NCBI GenBank assembly: GCA_904420095.1 | Contig: CAJFUB010000049.1 | Coordinates: 1 to 64,000 of the forward strand | Origin: an uncultured Clostridia bacterium | Lineage (GTDB): Bacteria; Bacillota; Clostridia; UBA1212; UBA1255 | Direction of reading: 5' to 3' | Length of the DNA: 64,000 bases | Shown: in pieces, positions 33,864-43,874 of the stretch | How positions within the stretch are numbered: the stretch's first letter is position 1 | Layout of the letters: the number at the start of each line of letters is the position of its first letter | Notes under the pieces: model-generated | The model's database searches: none | What the model saw: the letters and a program-made list of their open reading frames with translations, nothing else | Told to the model about the DNA's origin: nothing | Position numbers and translations under genes: made by a program

Positions 33864-35249
33864 TTACAGCCGCTTCGCAATATTTCTCGCCACATAGACG
33901 CCGCTCGCCGCCGCCTGAGAAAGCCCGCGCGTAACGCCTGCGCCGTCTCCGCATGCAAATAAATTACGATGCGCCGTTTCCAGCTCGCGCGTCAGCTCGA
34001 TACGGGAGCTGTAAAATTTTACCTCCACGCCGTACAGCAAGGTGTCGTAATTCGCCGTACCCGGCGCCACTTTGTCCAGCGCGTAGATCATTTCGATAAT
34101 GTTATCCAGATGGCGTTTCGGCAGCGCCAGACTCAGGTCGCCGGGCGTCGCGTTCAGCGTCGGCTTCGTAAAGCTCTTTGACATTCTGTGCTCGTTTGTG
34201 CGCACGCCCTTGATCAGATCTCCGAAGCGCTGTACGAGGACGCCGCCGCCGAGCATATTGGAAAGCGAGGCAATTCGTTTTCCGTATTGATACGGCTCGT
34301 TAAACGGCTGCGTAAAGCGGTTGCTGACAAGCAGCGCAAAGTTGGTGTTTTCACTCCGCAGGCTTGCATCGCCGTAGCTGTGTCCGTTTACGGTAATAAT
34401 TCCGTCCACGTTTTCCGTTACGACATGTCCGTACGGATTCATGCAGAACGTCCGGACGCTGTCTCCGTACTGCTTCGTGCGATATACAAGCTTCGCCTCA
34501 TATACAACGTCGGTAATATGCTCAAATACCGCCGCCGGCAGCTCGACGCGCACGCCGATATCAACCTGATTGTTGATTAGGTTGATTCCCATCTTTTTGC
34601 ATTCCGAGGAAAACCATTCCGCTCCGGAACGGCCCGGGGCGGCGATCAGATAGGTGCAGAGAAAATGCTCACTGCCGCTTGCCGCCAGCTCGTAAAGTCC
34701 GTCCTCACGCGGCAGAATCCCTTCCACCTCCGTATTACAGTAAATGTCCGCTTTGCCGGAAAGATCCTCCGCCATATTGGAAAGGATTTTTAAATTTTTC
34801 TCCGTTCCCAGGTGCTTTACTGCGGCCTTCAGGAGATGCAGGTCATGGTGAAGCGCCCGTTTTTCCAGCTCCGCAGCCTCAGGCGAATACGTGGAAAAGC
34901 GCTCCGTGGTGGCGCCAAAGCGAATATTGACGCTGTCCACATATTCGATCAGAGTCATAACCTCATCCGGAGAAATATAATCGTGCAGCCAGCCCCCGAA
35001 TTCGGTGGTGAAATTAAATTTCCCATCGGAAAAGGCGCCCGCGCCGCCGAAGCCGTTCATGATACAGCAGGAAGCGCAGCCGACGCAGCTTTTCGTTTTT
35101 CCCGCGATAATGGGGCAGACGCGCTTCCGGATCGGATTGCCGCGTTCGATCATGGCAATTTTCAGCTCCGGATGCAAATGGTTCAGCTCATATGCCGCAA
35201 AAATCCCGGCGGTTCCCCCGCCGATAATGACTACGTCGTAGTGTTTCAA
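33864..35249 (-). CDS. NAD(P)/FAD-dependent oxidoreductase with Cys-rich motif
   Basis: 461 residues. N-terminal dinucleotide-binding motif VVIIGGGTAGIFAAYEL; ERG at the end of strand 2; a Cys cluster C-x14-C-x2-C-x2-CC (RVCPIIAG to CVGCASCC) at about 45-63; and a C-terminal FAD motif NLFACGDGAGVTRGLSQAAASG. This matches the large, poorly characterised FAD-dependent group often annotated by fold alone. The Cys cluster could hold a metal or act as a redox centre. It follows the PHP gene by 21 bases. No specific substrate can be named. Confidence 0.88.
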   Translation of the reverse strand: MKHYDVVIIGGGTAGIFAAYELNHLHPELKIAMIERGNPIRKRVCPIIAGKTKSCVGCASCCIMNGFGGAGAFSDGKFNFTTEFGGWLHDYISPDEVMTLIEYVDSVNIRFGATTERFSTYSPEAAELEKRALHHDLHLLKAAVKHLGTEKNLKILSNMAEDLSGKADIYCNTEVEGILPREDGLYELAASGSEHFLCTYLIAAPGRSGAEWFSSECKKMGINLINNQVDIGVRVELPAAVFEHITDVVYEAKLVYRTKQYGDSVRTFCMNPYGHVVTENVDGIITVNGHSYGDASLRSENTNFALLVSNRFTQPFNEPYQYGKRIASLSNMLGGGVLVQRFGDLIKGVRTNEHRMSKSFTKPTLNATPGDLSLALPKRHLDNIIEMIYALDKVAPGTANYDTLLYGVEVKFYSSRIELTRELETAHRNLFACGDGAGVTRGLSQAAASGVYVARNIAKRL

Positions 35250-35270
35250 TGCTTTTCATCCTTTCCGTTT

Positions 35271-36458
35271 TTATACGGTGCTGTTTTCGGTCTCATGCCG
35301 AATCAGCGTCATCGTAGAATCGTAAAGATTTGCAAACTCCGGATTCCGCTGCGCTTCGCAGATAAAGGACTGGCGCGGAGAATTGATGTCCTCGCCGCTG
35401 ATCTGGAAAAATCCGTACTTCTCGCAGAGCGCGCGCACACGGCGGAGCTGCTCCATCGTATTCCGTGAAGGCATATACGTAACCGCCTTGAATTTCAGCT
35501 CTTTAATTACGTCGAACAGCTGATCCAGATAATCATCTTCGAATTTCTGCGTCTTTTTGTCTCCCGTCACGGAATCCCCGACATCGCCTAAATACGCATA
35601 CGCCGAGAATGCATTGATCTTTGCCGCAAACGCGACAAGCTCGCGAACATCCGGGCATTCTTCGTCCGCGTCTATGTAAAATTTCTCCACAAGATTTCCT
35701 TTCAGCGCGCCCAGAAGATCATATTCGTAATACGGATTTTCCGAATCAGAAAGATATCCCTTGATTTTGTCCGGAAGCGCGATTCCCATTTCCTTCGTCA
35801 GGAAAGAAATGACCGCCTCTCCCTTCCCGAAACGCTCCGTGAGCTTTTGGGAAAGCGCAAACAGAAGGTGGCGTTCCGTGATGCTGCCGCCGTGTACAAA
35901 CTCGGACAGCGGCACGACGTCACGATCGAAATCGAGGCGAATTCCATACGGAGCAGTAAGCGCATTGATCCGGTCCGTCATTTTCCGATTCCGTTCGTTC
36001 CGCGCCTTGACGTACGGCTTAAAGAATGCAACTACTTCGTCGATATGCTGATGCGGTATGCCGTGGATCGTGGTATAGGCGATGCCCTTCTGATCCGGGT
36101 TGTTAATGCGCTTGTCGGCAAGCGGAGTGTTTTTCATGCTGACTCTGCATTCCACACCGATTGTTGTTAAAATTCCCGTAATTTTACCGGCTTCGATGAA
36201 TTCTCTTGCACCGCTCAGGGAATCATGGTCCATGATCCCTGCTGTTTTCAGGCCCGCGCAGTACGCCATCCAAACGGCCTTTGTAGGGGAATACGGAGAG
36301 AAGGAAAACGTTGTATGAATATGATTATTGACATCGTTTCCCTGTACCGGCGCCTTCAGCTCTCCTCGGTCGATCATCGACATCAGTTCCCGCAGCGACG
36401 CAAGTCTGATTTCTGCGTCCCGATCGTTCAGCTTTTCGATTAGCTCTTCTTTTTTCAT
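35271..36458 (-). CDS. PHP-domain phosphoesterase
   Basis: 395 residues. An N-terminal helical stretch precedes a PHP domain with HIHTTFSFSPYSP, the AGIMDHDSLSGAREF block and EDINSPRQ near the C-terminus, which supply metal-binding His and Asp residues. Such proteins hydrolyse phosphoesters; the substrate here is unknown. The second ATG (36458) is used because GGAGG lies seven bases upstream of it and only about one base from the first ATG. It follows the topoisomerase A gene by 26 bases on the same strand. Confidence 0.87.
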   Translation of the reverse strand: MKKEELIEKLNDRDAEIRLASLRELMSMIDRGELKAPVQGNDVNNHIHTTFSFSPYSPTKAVWMAYCAGLKTAGIMDHDSLSGAREFIEAGKITGILTTIGVECRVSMKNTPLADKRINNPDQKGIAYTTIHGIPHQHIDEVVAFFKPYVKARNERNRKMTDRINALTAPYGIRLDFDRDVVPLSEFVHGGSITERHLLFALSQKLTERFGKGEAVISFLTKEMGIALPDKIKGYLSDSENPYYEYDLLGALKGNLVEKFYIDADEECPDVRELVAFAAKINAFSAYAYLGDVGDSVTGDKKTQKFEDDYLDQLFDVIKELKFKAVTYMPSRNTMEQLRRVRALCEKYGFFQISGEDINSPRQSFICEAQRNPEFANLYDSTMTLIRHETENSTV

Positions 36459-36484
36459 TCTCATTCCTCCAAAATATATTCTTT

Positions 36485-38677
36485 TTAAAATAGCGAAAGC
36501 TGCTCCCCCGGCTTATCGGCATCCTTCAGAAAGCTGCCGGCCGCCGGGATTGTTTTCGTACGGTAGACCTTAATATCGGCGAAGCCGCATTCGTCCGACC
36601 GTTTCATGTATTTTAATTTACAGTCCTTTTTGAGCTTCAATACCTGCACGCCCTGCGAACTCTTTGTGGTTTTCAGGGGGATCTGTGCGGAGCTGCACAC
36701 AAGGATTCTGCCATTGGTGCTGCTCACCGCGATTTCCGTTTCGCCGTGGATCAGCAGCATGCTGACAAGCGCGGCAGCATCGGCGTACGCATGGATTAAT
36801 TTTTTCCGATTTGTTTTCGTAGCGTAAGCAGACAAGGGGATCCGCGAAATTTTGCCGTTTTCGTATGCAAACAGAAGTTCCCCGTCATAATTATCTGTTA
36901 CGACAAAATATAAGATGCGCTCCTCCGCTTCCAGGCCGAGAAGATTCTGAAGATAGTCGCCGAGCGCGCCCGCCTTGCTGTCCGGGAGCTCATAAAGCTT
37001 CATTTTATATACGGTTTGCCGGTCGGAAAAGAACAGGATATCCGATTTGTTGTGCCATTCGCATTCCTGCAGAATGAAATCTCCCTCTTTGAGCTTTTGC
37101 TCCGGGGCGGAACGCAGGGAGGTCAGCGGGATTTTCTTGATATATCCGTCCTTTGTAAGGAATACGCGCAGATTATAATCCTCTATCAGATGATCTGCCG
37201 TGATGACCGTGATCTCCTCTTCGTCCACGATATCCGTCATGCGGTCTTTTGCATACTTTTTTTCTACCGCCCTGAGCTCATGCTTGATTCGCGTCCTGAT
37301 GCGGCTTTCTTTCTTCAGCATGTCCTCCATGTCCGCAATTTCCTTCAGAAGCTTTTCGATTTCGTTCAGCTTGTTTAAAATATATTCCTTATTCAGATTG
37401 CGCAGCTTGATCTCCGCAATGAAATTCGCCTGAATTTCATCGATGCCGAACCCCCACATCAAATTGGGGATGACAAGATCCTCCCGTTCCGTTTCCCGAA
37501 TGATCTTGATTGCCTTGTCAATATCCACCAGAATCTTTTCAAGGCCCTTCAGCAGATGCAGCCGATCCTTTTTTGTTTTTATATCGTATGCCAGCTGCCT
37601 CCGGATACAGCCGATGCGGAATTTCAGCCATTCCTCAATCAGTCCCCTGACGCCAAGAACCTTCGGACGCCCGTTAATCAGCACATTGAAATTACACGCA
37701 AAGGAGGATTCCAGCGAGGTAAATTTATACAGCTTGTTCATGATGTCGTCCGGATCCGAATTTTTTCTGACGTCGATTGTTATTTTCAGTCCGTTCAGAT
37801 CGGTTTCGTCCCGAACGTCGCTGATATCCTTGATTTTTCCGTCCTTGACGATTTTTATAATTTCCTCCATGATCGCTTCGGAGGTGGTAGTATACGGAAT
37901 TTCGTAAATTTCGATGCAGCTGTTTTTCTTATCAAACCGGTATTTCCCGCGGATTTTAACGCTTCCTCTGCCGTTCTCGATAATATTCTCCAGAATCCGC
38001 CTCGTATATATGACCGTTCCTCCCGTGGAAAAATCGGGGGCTTTGATGTATTGCAGCAGATCCGCCGCGGTATTGTCGATATATGCGCAGGTAGCGTCGC
38101 AGATTTCATGCAGATTGAAGCTGCAGATATTCGTGGCCATTCCTACGGCGACGCCCTGATTCGGATTGACAAGAATCGTCGGAAACGTGACCGGCAGAAG
38201 CGTCGGTTCTTTGAGCTCTCCGTCGTAATTGTCGACGAAATCCACCATATCCTTATCGATGTCCTTGAAAAGCTCCTCGCAGATTTTCTCGAGCTTTACC
38301 TCCGTATACCGCGGTGCGGCGTACGCCATGTCGCGGGAATACTGTTTTCCGAAATTTCCCTTGGAATCTACATACGGGTGCAGCAGCGCTCCGTTTCCGC
38401 GCGTCATTCGGACCAGCGTATCGTAAATCGCCTGATCGCCGTGCGGATTGAGCTTCATCGTCTCTCCCACAACGTTTGCCGATTTTGTACGGCTTCCGCT
38501 CAAGAGACCTTTTTTGTACATGGTATATAGCAGCTTCCGGTGCGAGGGCTTCAAACCGTCGATTTCCGGGATGGCTCTCGATACGATGACGCTCATGGCA
38601 TACGGCATATAATTTTCTTCCAGCGTCTCGGTGATCGGCTGTTCTCTGAATTGGTTGTCCGTCTTTTGTTCAGGCAT
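36485..38677 (-). CDS. parC: Type IIA topoisomerase subunit A (ParC/GyrA-like)
   Basis: 730 residues, shorter than GyrA and near the lower end for ParC. The winged-helix region AYAAPRYTEVKL supplies the catalytic Tyr; GLKPSHRKLLYTMY and ANVVGETMKLNPHGD are the quinolone-pocket and DNA-gate segments. A long coiled coil (about 375-460) and a beta-pinwheel-like C-terminal domain (about 500-700) follow. The last five residues are QLSLF, which fits the beta-clamp binding consensus. Partner of the ATPase subunit encoded 10 bases upstream. Whether this pair is topoisomerase IV proper or a third paralogue found in many Clostridia cannot be decided here, since gyrAB are not in the window. Confidence 0.9.
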   Translation of the reverse strand: MPEQKTDNQFREQPITETLEENYMPYAMSVIVSRAIPEIDGLKPSHRKLLYTMYKKGLLSGSRTKSANVVGETMKLNPHGDQAIYDTLVRMTRGNGALLHPYVDSKGNFGKQYSRDMAYAAPRYTEVKLEKICEELFKDIDKDMVDFVDNYDGELKEPTLLPVTFPTILVNPNQGVAVGMATNICSFNLHEICDATCAYIDNTAADLLQYIKAPDFSTGGTVIYTRRILENIIENGRGSVKIRGKYRFDKKNSCIEIYEIPYTTTSEAIMEEIIKIVKDGKIKDISDVRDETDLNGLKITIDVRKNSDPDDIMNKLYKFTSLESSFACNFNVLINGRPKVLGVRGLIEEWLKFRIGCIRRQLAYDIKTKKDRLHLLKGLEKILVDIDKAIKIIRETEREDLVIPNLMWGFGIDEIQANFIAEIKLRNLNKEYILNKLNEIEKLLKEIADMEDMLKKESRIRTRIKHELRAVEKKYAKDRMTDIVDEEEITVITADHLIEDYNLRVFLTKDGYIKKIPLTSLRSAPEQKLKEGDFILQECEWHNKSDILFFSDRQTVYKMKLYELPDSKAGALGDYLQNLLGLEAEERILYFVVTDNYDGELLFAYENGKISRIPLSAYATKTNRKKLIHAYADAAALVSMLLIHGETEIAVSSTNGRILVCSSAQIPLKTTKSSQGVQVLKLKKDCKLKYMKRSDECGFADIKVYRTKTIPAAGSFLKDADKPGEQLSLF

Positions 38678-38687
38678 TTTATACTCC

Positions 38688-40658
38688 TTACATTACGTCG
38701 ATTTCATCCAGGTAAAGGTGCCCGCATTCCCGGATGTGCTTTTTCCGTTCGTCGAGCGCGTCGCCGAGCAGCATTTCGAAATAGTACGCCGTATTTTCCG
38801 CATCCTCCGGCATTACCTTGATCAGGCGGCGCGATTCGGGATTCATCGTCGTTTCCCACATCATATCCGGTTCGTTTTCTCCAAGTCCCTTCGAGCGCTG
38901 AATCGTGATTCTGCTCTGTGTGCCAAGCCGGTCCAGAATTTTTGTTTTTTCCTTGTCGTCATAAGCGAAATAGGTTTTCCCCTTACAGGTGATCTCATAA
39001 AGCGGCGTTTCCGCGATATAAACCTTCCCTGCGTGGATCAGCGACGGCATCAGCCTGTAAATCATGGCGAGAACCAGCGTCCGGATCTGAAAGCCGTCGA
39101 AGTCGGCATCCGTACAGATGATGATCTTTGCCCATTTCAGGCTGCTTAGATCGAACAGCGCCAGATCCTTGTGCTTCGACTTGACCTCGATGCCGCAGCC
39201 GAGGACACGCACAAGATCGACGATGACGTCACTGTCGAAAATTTTTCCGTAATCCGCCTTGAGGCAATTCAGGATTTTCCCGCGCAGCGGCATGATCGCC
39301 TGGAATTCGCTGTCCCTGCCGAGTTTTACGGAGCCCAGCGCAGAATCGCCCTCTACGATGTACAGCTCGCGCTTCAGCGGATCCTTCGTGCGGCAGTCTA
39401 CGAACTTCTTCACGCGATTGATCATGTCGACGTTGCCCTGGAGCTTCTTTTTTATATTGATGCGCTGCTTTTCCGCCGATTCTCTGCTGCGTTTATTGAC
39501 AAGCACCTGCTCCATGATCTTGTCCGCCTCGGTCTTATTCTCGATAAAATAAATTTCAAGACGCTGCTTGATAAAGTCCGTCATGGCCTCCTGGATAAAC
39601 TTGTTATTGATTGCCTTTTTCGTCTGATTCTCATAGCTTGTCATCGTTGAAAAGGAATTCGTAACAAGAATCAGGCTGTCCTGGATGTCCGCAAACGTAA
39701 TTTTGGTTTCATCCTTGTTATATTTGCCCTGCGCCTTGATATATTTGTCGATTTCGCTCACAAACGCGCTCCGGACCGCCTTGTCCGGCGAGCCGCCGTT
39801 CTCCAGATAGCTGGAATTATGATAATATTCAATCAGGTTGATTTCATTATTAAAGCAAAATGCAAGCTGCATTTTCAGCTTATATTCCGGCTTGTCCGCA
39901 CGGTCTCTGCCCTTTGCCGCCGACTCGCAGTACTGTATGCTTGTAAGCTCCTTCCCTTCCGAGAGCTCCCGGACGTAATCGGTGATTCCGTTTTCATACA
40001 GAAATTCATAATGCCGGTTCGATTCCTCATCATAAAGCTTAAACTTCAGGCCGGCGTTTACAACCGCCTGTTTTTTCAGGATCGTTGTAAAAAAGTCAAG
40101 CGGAATATTGATATCAGTAAAAACCTCCAGATCCGGCTTCCAGCGCTGCAGCGTACCGGACTGTTTATATTCGCAGGGCTCCTTTTTGAGTCCACCCTTG
40201 TTGTAGCCCTTTTCAAAGTGAAGCTCATATTTGAAGCCGTCTTTATATACGGTAACGTCCATATATTCCGAGCTGTACTGCGTTGCGCAGCTTCCGAGGC
40301 CGTTGGTGCCAAGGCTGTATTCATAATTCTCGCCGGCGTTGTTGTTGTATTTTCCTCCGGCGTACAGCTCGCAGTATACGAGCTCCCAATTGTAGCGCTT
40401 CTCTTTTTCGTTGTAATCCACGGGGCAGCCGCGTCCGTAATCACGGATTTGTATGGAACGGTCCCGGAATCGGGTGACTTCTATGACCTTGCCGTATCCT
40501 TCTCGCGCTTCGTCTATGGAATTTGCCAGTATTTCGATAAAAGTGTGTTCGCAGCCCTCCAGACCGTCGGAGCCTAAAATCGCGGCCGGCTTCAGCCGAA
40601 CCCGGTCCGGTCCCTTCAATGCGGATATGCTTTCGTTACTGTATGCGTTTTTTGCCAT
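38688..40658 (-). CDS. parE: Type IIA topoisomerase subunit B (ParE/GyrB-like)
   Basis: 656 residues. GHKL ATPase motifs: FIEILANSIDEAREG, IRDYGRGCPVDYN and SLGTNGLGSCATQY. The Toprim domain follows, with LYIVEGDSALGSVKLGRD, and IICTDADFDGFQIRTL carrying the metal-binding DxD; the C-terminal block QRSKGLGENEPDMMWETTM is well conserved. It hydrolyses ATP to drive strand passage with the A subunit. The ribosome site GAGGAA precedes ATG. The promoter at 40786-40814 overlaps the end of the upstream aldolase gene. Confidence 0.92.
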   Translation of the reverse strand: MAKNAYSNESISALKGPDRVRLKPAAILGSDGLEGCEHTFIEILANSIDEAREGYGKVIEVTRFRDRSIQIRDYGRGCPVDYNEKEKRYNWELVYCELYAGGKYNNNAGENYEYSLGTNGLGSCATQYSSEYMDVTVYKDGFKYELHFEKGYNKGGLKKEPCEYKQSGTLQRWKPDLEVFTDINIPLDFFTTILKKQAVVNAGLKFKLYDEESNRHYEFLYENGITDYVRELSEGKELTSIQYCESAAKGRDRADKPEYKLKMQLAFCFNNEINLIEYYHNSSYLENGGSPDKAVRSAFVSEIDKYIKAQGKYNKDETKITFADIQDSLILVTNSFSTMTSYENQTKKAINNKFIQEAMTDFIKQRLEIYFIENKTEADKIMEQVLVNKRSRESAEKQRINIKKKLQGNVDMINRVKKFVDCRTKDPLKRELYIVEGDSALGSVKLGRDSEFQAIMPLRGKILNCLKADYGKIFDSDVIVDLVRVLGCGIEVKSKHKDLALFDLSSLKWAKIIICTDADFDGFQIRTLVLAMIYRLMPSLIHAGKVYIAETPLYEITCKGKTYFAYDDKEKTKILDRLGTQSRITIQRSKGLGENEPDMMWETTMNPESRRLIKVMPEDAENTAYYFEMLLGDALDERKKHIRECGHLYLDEIDVM

Positions 40659-40785
40659 TTTTCCTCCTCGTTCCGATGGTCAGGCTACGATAGCGTGATA
40701 TTCCTTCTATACGCAAACAATTCCGCGAGACCGCGCCTTCTGATGTCCGGCGCGGCTGCGGAGCTTGTCTGCCTGCAATACATCC

Positions 40786-40814
40786 AGTATACCCGGATGC
40801 GTAAATTTCATCAA
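40786..40814 (-). promoter_or_regulatory. Promoter of the topoisomerase run
   Basis: Minus strand TTGATG (40814-40809), 17-base spacer, TATACT (40791-40786). The -35 overlaps the stop codon of the aldolase gene. The 40659-40785 leader holds no other recognisable feature. Confidence 0.65.
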
Positions 40815-42781
40815 TTCAGCATGATCTGGCCGCCGGTGACCGGAATCGCCTGCCCCGTCTCATACTCCTGTTCCACGATGTAGAAAATCGCTCTGGCAAC
40901 GTCTATGATTTCGCAGCCGCGATGCATCGGCACCTTATTTTCATAAAAGGCCCGTACGTCCGCAACGCTTTTCGCTCCCGGAACCTTGCCGGCTTTAAAA
41001 TACTGTACGAACAGTCCCTTTTCCGGATCGGACCACAGGGGGCCGTTCAGGAGATTTCCGGGACAGATCGCGTTTACCTTGATGTTGTACGGCACAAGCT
41101 CGAGCGCAAAGCTCTGCGTCAGCCCGACGCCTCCGAATTTGCTGCCCGCATATGCAAAATTCTTGTTGCTGCCTTCAAGCCCCGATTTCGAATTGATCTG
41201 GATGATATCCATCTTGTAATCGGGTGCGAATCTGTTCTGGATTTTCATGATCCGGGATGCAAATTTTGCACAGATGTAGTAAGCCGTATAATTGATTTTT
41301 GTTACAAGCTCAAATTTCTGAACCGTCATTTCCTCGAGATCGCCCGCGATCGCAATGCCGGCGTTGTTCACAAAGATGTCGAGTCCGCCGTATGTGAGAG
41401 CCGTAGTATAAACCATATTTTTAACGAAATCTTCGTTTCCGACGTCTGCCTTGCAGGCGATCGTTCTGTCCTTCCCGTACTTTTCGTTCATCGCGTCGCT
41501 GTTTGTCTTTGCCAGATCGTAATTCAGATCTGCGATTACGACGTTTGCGCCCTGCTTCAGCATTTCGTCCGCAATTCCCTGACCGAAGCCCTGCGCGCTT
41601 CCCGTTACGATCGCGATTTTTTCCTGAAGGCGAAGCGCCGCGGCGCCGGCAAGGCTGACCTTTGAGCGGTAGGATTCAACCTCCCAATTGCAGATAAAAT
41701 CGATCATCTTCTGCGTCATGAAAAGCGGTCCGCCGAACGCTTCGGAATACACGCCGATTTTACATGCATCCAGGAATACCTCCGCGCAGATGTCCGCATT
41801 CTTTTTATTCGTTCCCCATGCATAGAAGCCAAGATTCTGCACCGCGATGATCTTGGGCGCATATCCGTTTTTCTGCTGGTATGCTTCGATTCCATCCTGG
41901 ATCAGCCTGTACTGCGTTTCCATATCGTCGGAAGCCTCCACAAACAGCGCATATGGCCTGCAATATACGATATGATCGGGAGAATAGGCGGAAGACACCG
42001 GATAGAAGGATGCCTCATCCTTCACGAGGTTCAGAACCTCTTGATTCGTCCGGAAGGTGACAATGGAGGAATCGCCGCTTTTTAAAAGCATTCTGACAGC
42101 GGGAGCGATCAGCGCGGCTTTTTCCATATCATATTCGGCCGGACGAAAGTCCGGTTTTCTTGTAATTCTGCTTTCAATCTGTCCGAAGACGTATTTTGTT
42201 TTTCTGTTGATTTCCCGTTCGCTGTTCGCTGCGATAAATACCCCGTGGTTCTGAAGCAGGATGATGTCCGCGTCTTTTCCCGTTGCCGCATGATAACGGT
42301 CCATTTCTTCCTTTAATTTCGCGGCAAGGACGTATCCCGGCTCTATAATGTCGATCCAGATTATACGGTCTCCGAACAGCTCTCCGGCTATTTTCTTTCC
42401 GTCTTTTCCGCACGTCAGTCCGTTCAGCATCGCCGGATGAGTATGAACGATATATTTATATGGAATCAGATTATGAAGGAGCGTTTCAACGCTCGGACGT
42501 TTCGACAGCTCGGTCTTTTCCCTGGCGTCCATCATGTCCTCCAGCACCTGCGCCTCCCGTTCCGCCGCGTCCTCCGAATATTGCTTGGTAAACATTGCGG
42601 ATAATTTTTTGCGGTTCATTTTAACGAAGCCGCTCTCCGTAATATTGGCCAGCGTTGTACCAGACCCCTTTACATAAAGAAATTTCGCGTCCTTATAGGA
42701 GGTGTTGCCGCCCCCTGCAAGCACGAACTCAGGATTTGCTCCATATTTGTTTGAGATCTCCGTTATTTTTGTTAATGACAT
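40811..42781 (-). CDS. Bifunctional aldolase/short-chain dehydrogenase (rhamnulose-phosphate type)
   Basis: 656 residues. The N-terminal half (about 1-370) is a class II aldolase: YKYIVHTHPAMLNGLTCGK carries the metal His pair and ILLQNHGVFIAA the third. The C-terminal half (about 390-656) is a short-chain dehydrogenase: IAIVTGSAQGFGQGIA (cofactor loop), VNNAGIAIAG, and the catalytic Tyr-Lys replaced in spacing as FAYAGSKFGG. Fusions of this form act on rhamnulose 1-phosphate or related ketose phosphates and oxidise the released lactaldehyde. The rhamnosidase at 22672 supports rhamnose, but no rhamnose isomerase or kinase is nearby. ATG 42781 is chosen since AGGAGG lies upstream. Confidence 0.87.
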   Translation of the reverse strand: MSLTKITEISNKYGANPEFVLAGGGNTSYKDAKFLYVKGSGTTLANITESGFVKMNRKKLSAMFTKQYSEDAAEREAQVLEDMMDAREKTELSKRPSVETLLHNLIPYKYIVHTHPAMLNGLTCGKDGKKIAGELFGDRIIWIDIIEPGYVLAAKLKEEMDRYHAATGKDADIILLQNHGVFIAANSEREINRKTKYVFGQIESRITRKPDFRPAEYDMEKAALIAPAVRMLLKSGDSSIVTFRTNQEVLNLVKDEASFYPVSSAYSPDHIVYCRPYALFVEASDDMETQYRLIQDGIEAYQQKNGYAPKIIAVQNLGFYAWGTNKKNADICAEVFLDACKIGVYSEAFGGPLFMTQKMIDFICNWEVESYRSKVSLAGAAALRLQEKIAIVTGSAQGFGQGIADEMLKQGANVVIADLNYDLAKTNSDAMNEKYGKDRTIACKADVGNEDFVKNMVYTTALTYGGLDIFVNNAGIAIAGDLEEMTVQKFELVTKINYTAYYICAKFASRIMKIQNRFAPDYKMDIIQINSKSGLEGSNKNFAYAGSKFGGVGLTQSFALELVPYNIKVNAICPGNLLNGPLWSDPEKGLFVQYFKAGKVPGAKSVADVRAFYENKVPMHRGCEIIDVARAIFYIVEQEYETGQAIPVTGGQIMLN

Positions 42782-42874
42782 ATAAAAGCCTCCTGATGAA
42801 GTATTTTCCAACTAATCAAGTATATAACTCGGGGCTCTTTTTGTCAATGTTTCGAAGCTGCGGCGCAGGGCATT

Positions 42875-43354
42875 TTACCCCGAAAAAAATGCTTTTATCC
42901 GGGAGAACAGCTCAGCAAAATTCCCCTCAGCGATGTTTCGGGCGAAAAAAAAGACAATCAGCGCTGCAAGCGCGGCATACAGCAGATAATTTACAATGCG
43001 GGGATACGCTATGCTTCCCGTTCTGATATAGAAGCAGATCCCCCACGCCAGAAGAAGTAAAAGCAGCGGCAAAAGACAGCATAAAACCGGGTTATACTGC
43101 CATGCCGCAGCAAGATCTCCCTTCAGAAGACTGATACACATCCTTGTCGCACCGCAGCCGGGGCATTTTAAACCCGTAAAAGAGCGAAGCGGACACGGGA
43201 TTCCGATTCCGGTCCGCAGATAAAACAGCGCATACAATGCGCCTGCCGCAAGCAAAATCACAGTGCGGCGCAAAAGTTTTCGCGCCCGTTCTCTTATCGA
43301 AGCAGCCGCGGCGTTTTTGCCGCTGCGGCCGCCCTCCTTATTGCCGTCTGTCAT
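42875..43354 (-). CDS. DUF2752 membrane protein
   Basis: 159 residues. Basic N-terminus, then three to four hydrophobic helices. The family signature CPLRSFTGLKCPGCGATRMC with the following ISLLKGDLAAAWQYNP is present. Function unknown; members often sit beside TM2 or DUF4234 proteins, as here. Its ATG lies 17 bases inside the end of the upstream DUF4234 frame. Confidence 0.88.
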   Translation of the reverse strand: MTDGNKEGGRSGKNAAAASIRERARKLLRRTVILLAAGALYALFYLRTGIGIPCPLRSFTGLKCPGCGATRMCISLLKGDLAAAWQYNPVLCCLLPLLLLLLAWGICFYIRTGSIAYPRIVNYLLYAALAALIVFFFARNIAEGNFAELFSRIKAFFSG

Positions 43355-43780
43355 TCGCCGCTATCATATTCAAATCGTTTTGTATAATAGCATGCGAGAC
43401 GATACTCAGGTCGAAAATTGCAAGAACCAGATAAACAATACTCAAACTCGAGTCCGATAACATGCCGCGCTGCAGCTTGGCCGCGTTCATCTGCTGGCCC
43501 GCTTTATACAGCCAGATCAAGCCCCGTATATGTTACATGTGATCAACGACAGCACCAGAACCGTTCCTCCGCTTGTAGGCGCAGGATCTTTCGAAGCGGC
43601 GTTGAGCTCATCAAGCATTTTGTAGCGCCAATACCACATGTATAAGCCGCAGGTAATAATTGAAAGGATGATGCAAAGCGCAACGCTTCTGTCTTCGAGG
43701 AAAATCTGATTATTTCCGTTTTGCGGAGGCGGAGTCTGCTGCAGCGGAGCCTGGTAGTAATAATTGTTGTTTGCGTTCAT
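43338..43780 (-). pseudogene. DUF4234 membrane protein interrupted by a frameshift
   Basis: The first part (43780 to about 43520) starts after GGAAG with a Gln/Asn/Pro-rich segment and the family motif SIITCGLYMWYWRYKMLDELN, then a second repeat LITCNIYG before a premature TGA. The expected continuation LIWLYKAGQQMNAAK through the third helix is found in another frame down to 43338. The break lies at a run of four G near 43525. One base gained or lost there would restore a single protein of about 147 residues. It may be a real mutation, a phase-variable run, a programmed slip or a sequence error. Confidence 0.75.
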
Positions 43781-43874
43781 GCTCTTCTTCCTTTCCTGCA
43801 GGGTCCCTCTCAATGAGTTCTACAGAATCACTGCCTGGAATTACAGAGCTTTGTTTGCCGTTTGTCAATAAATA

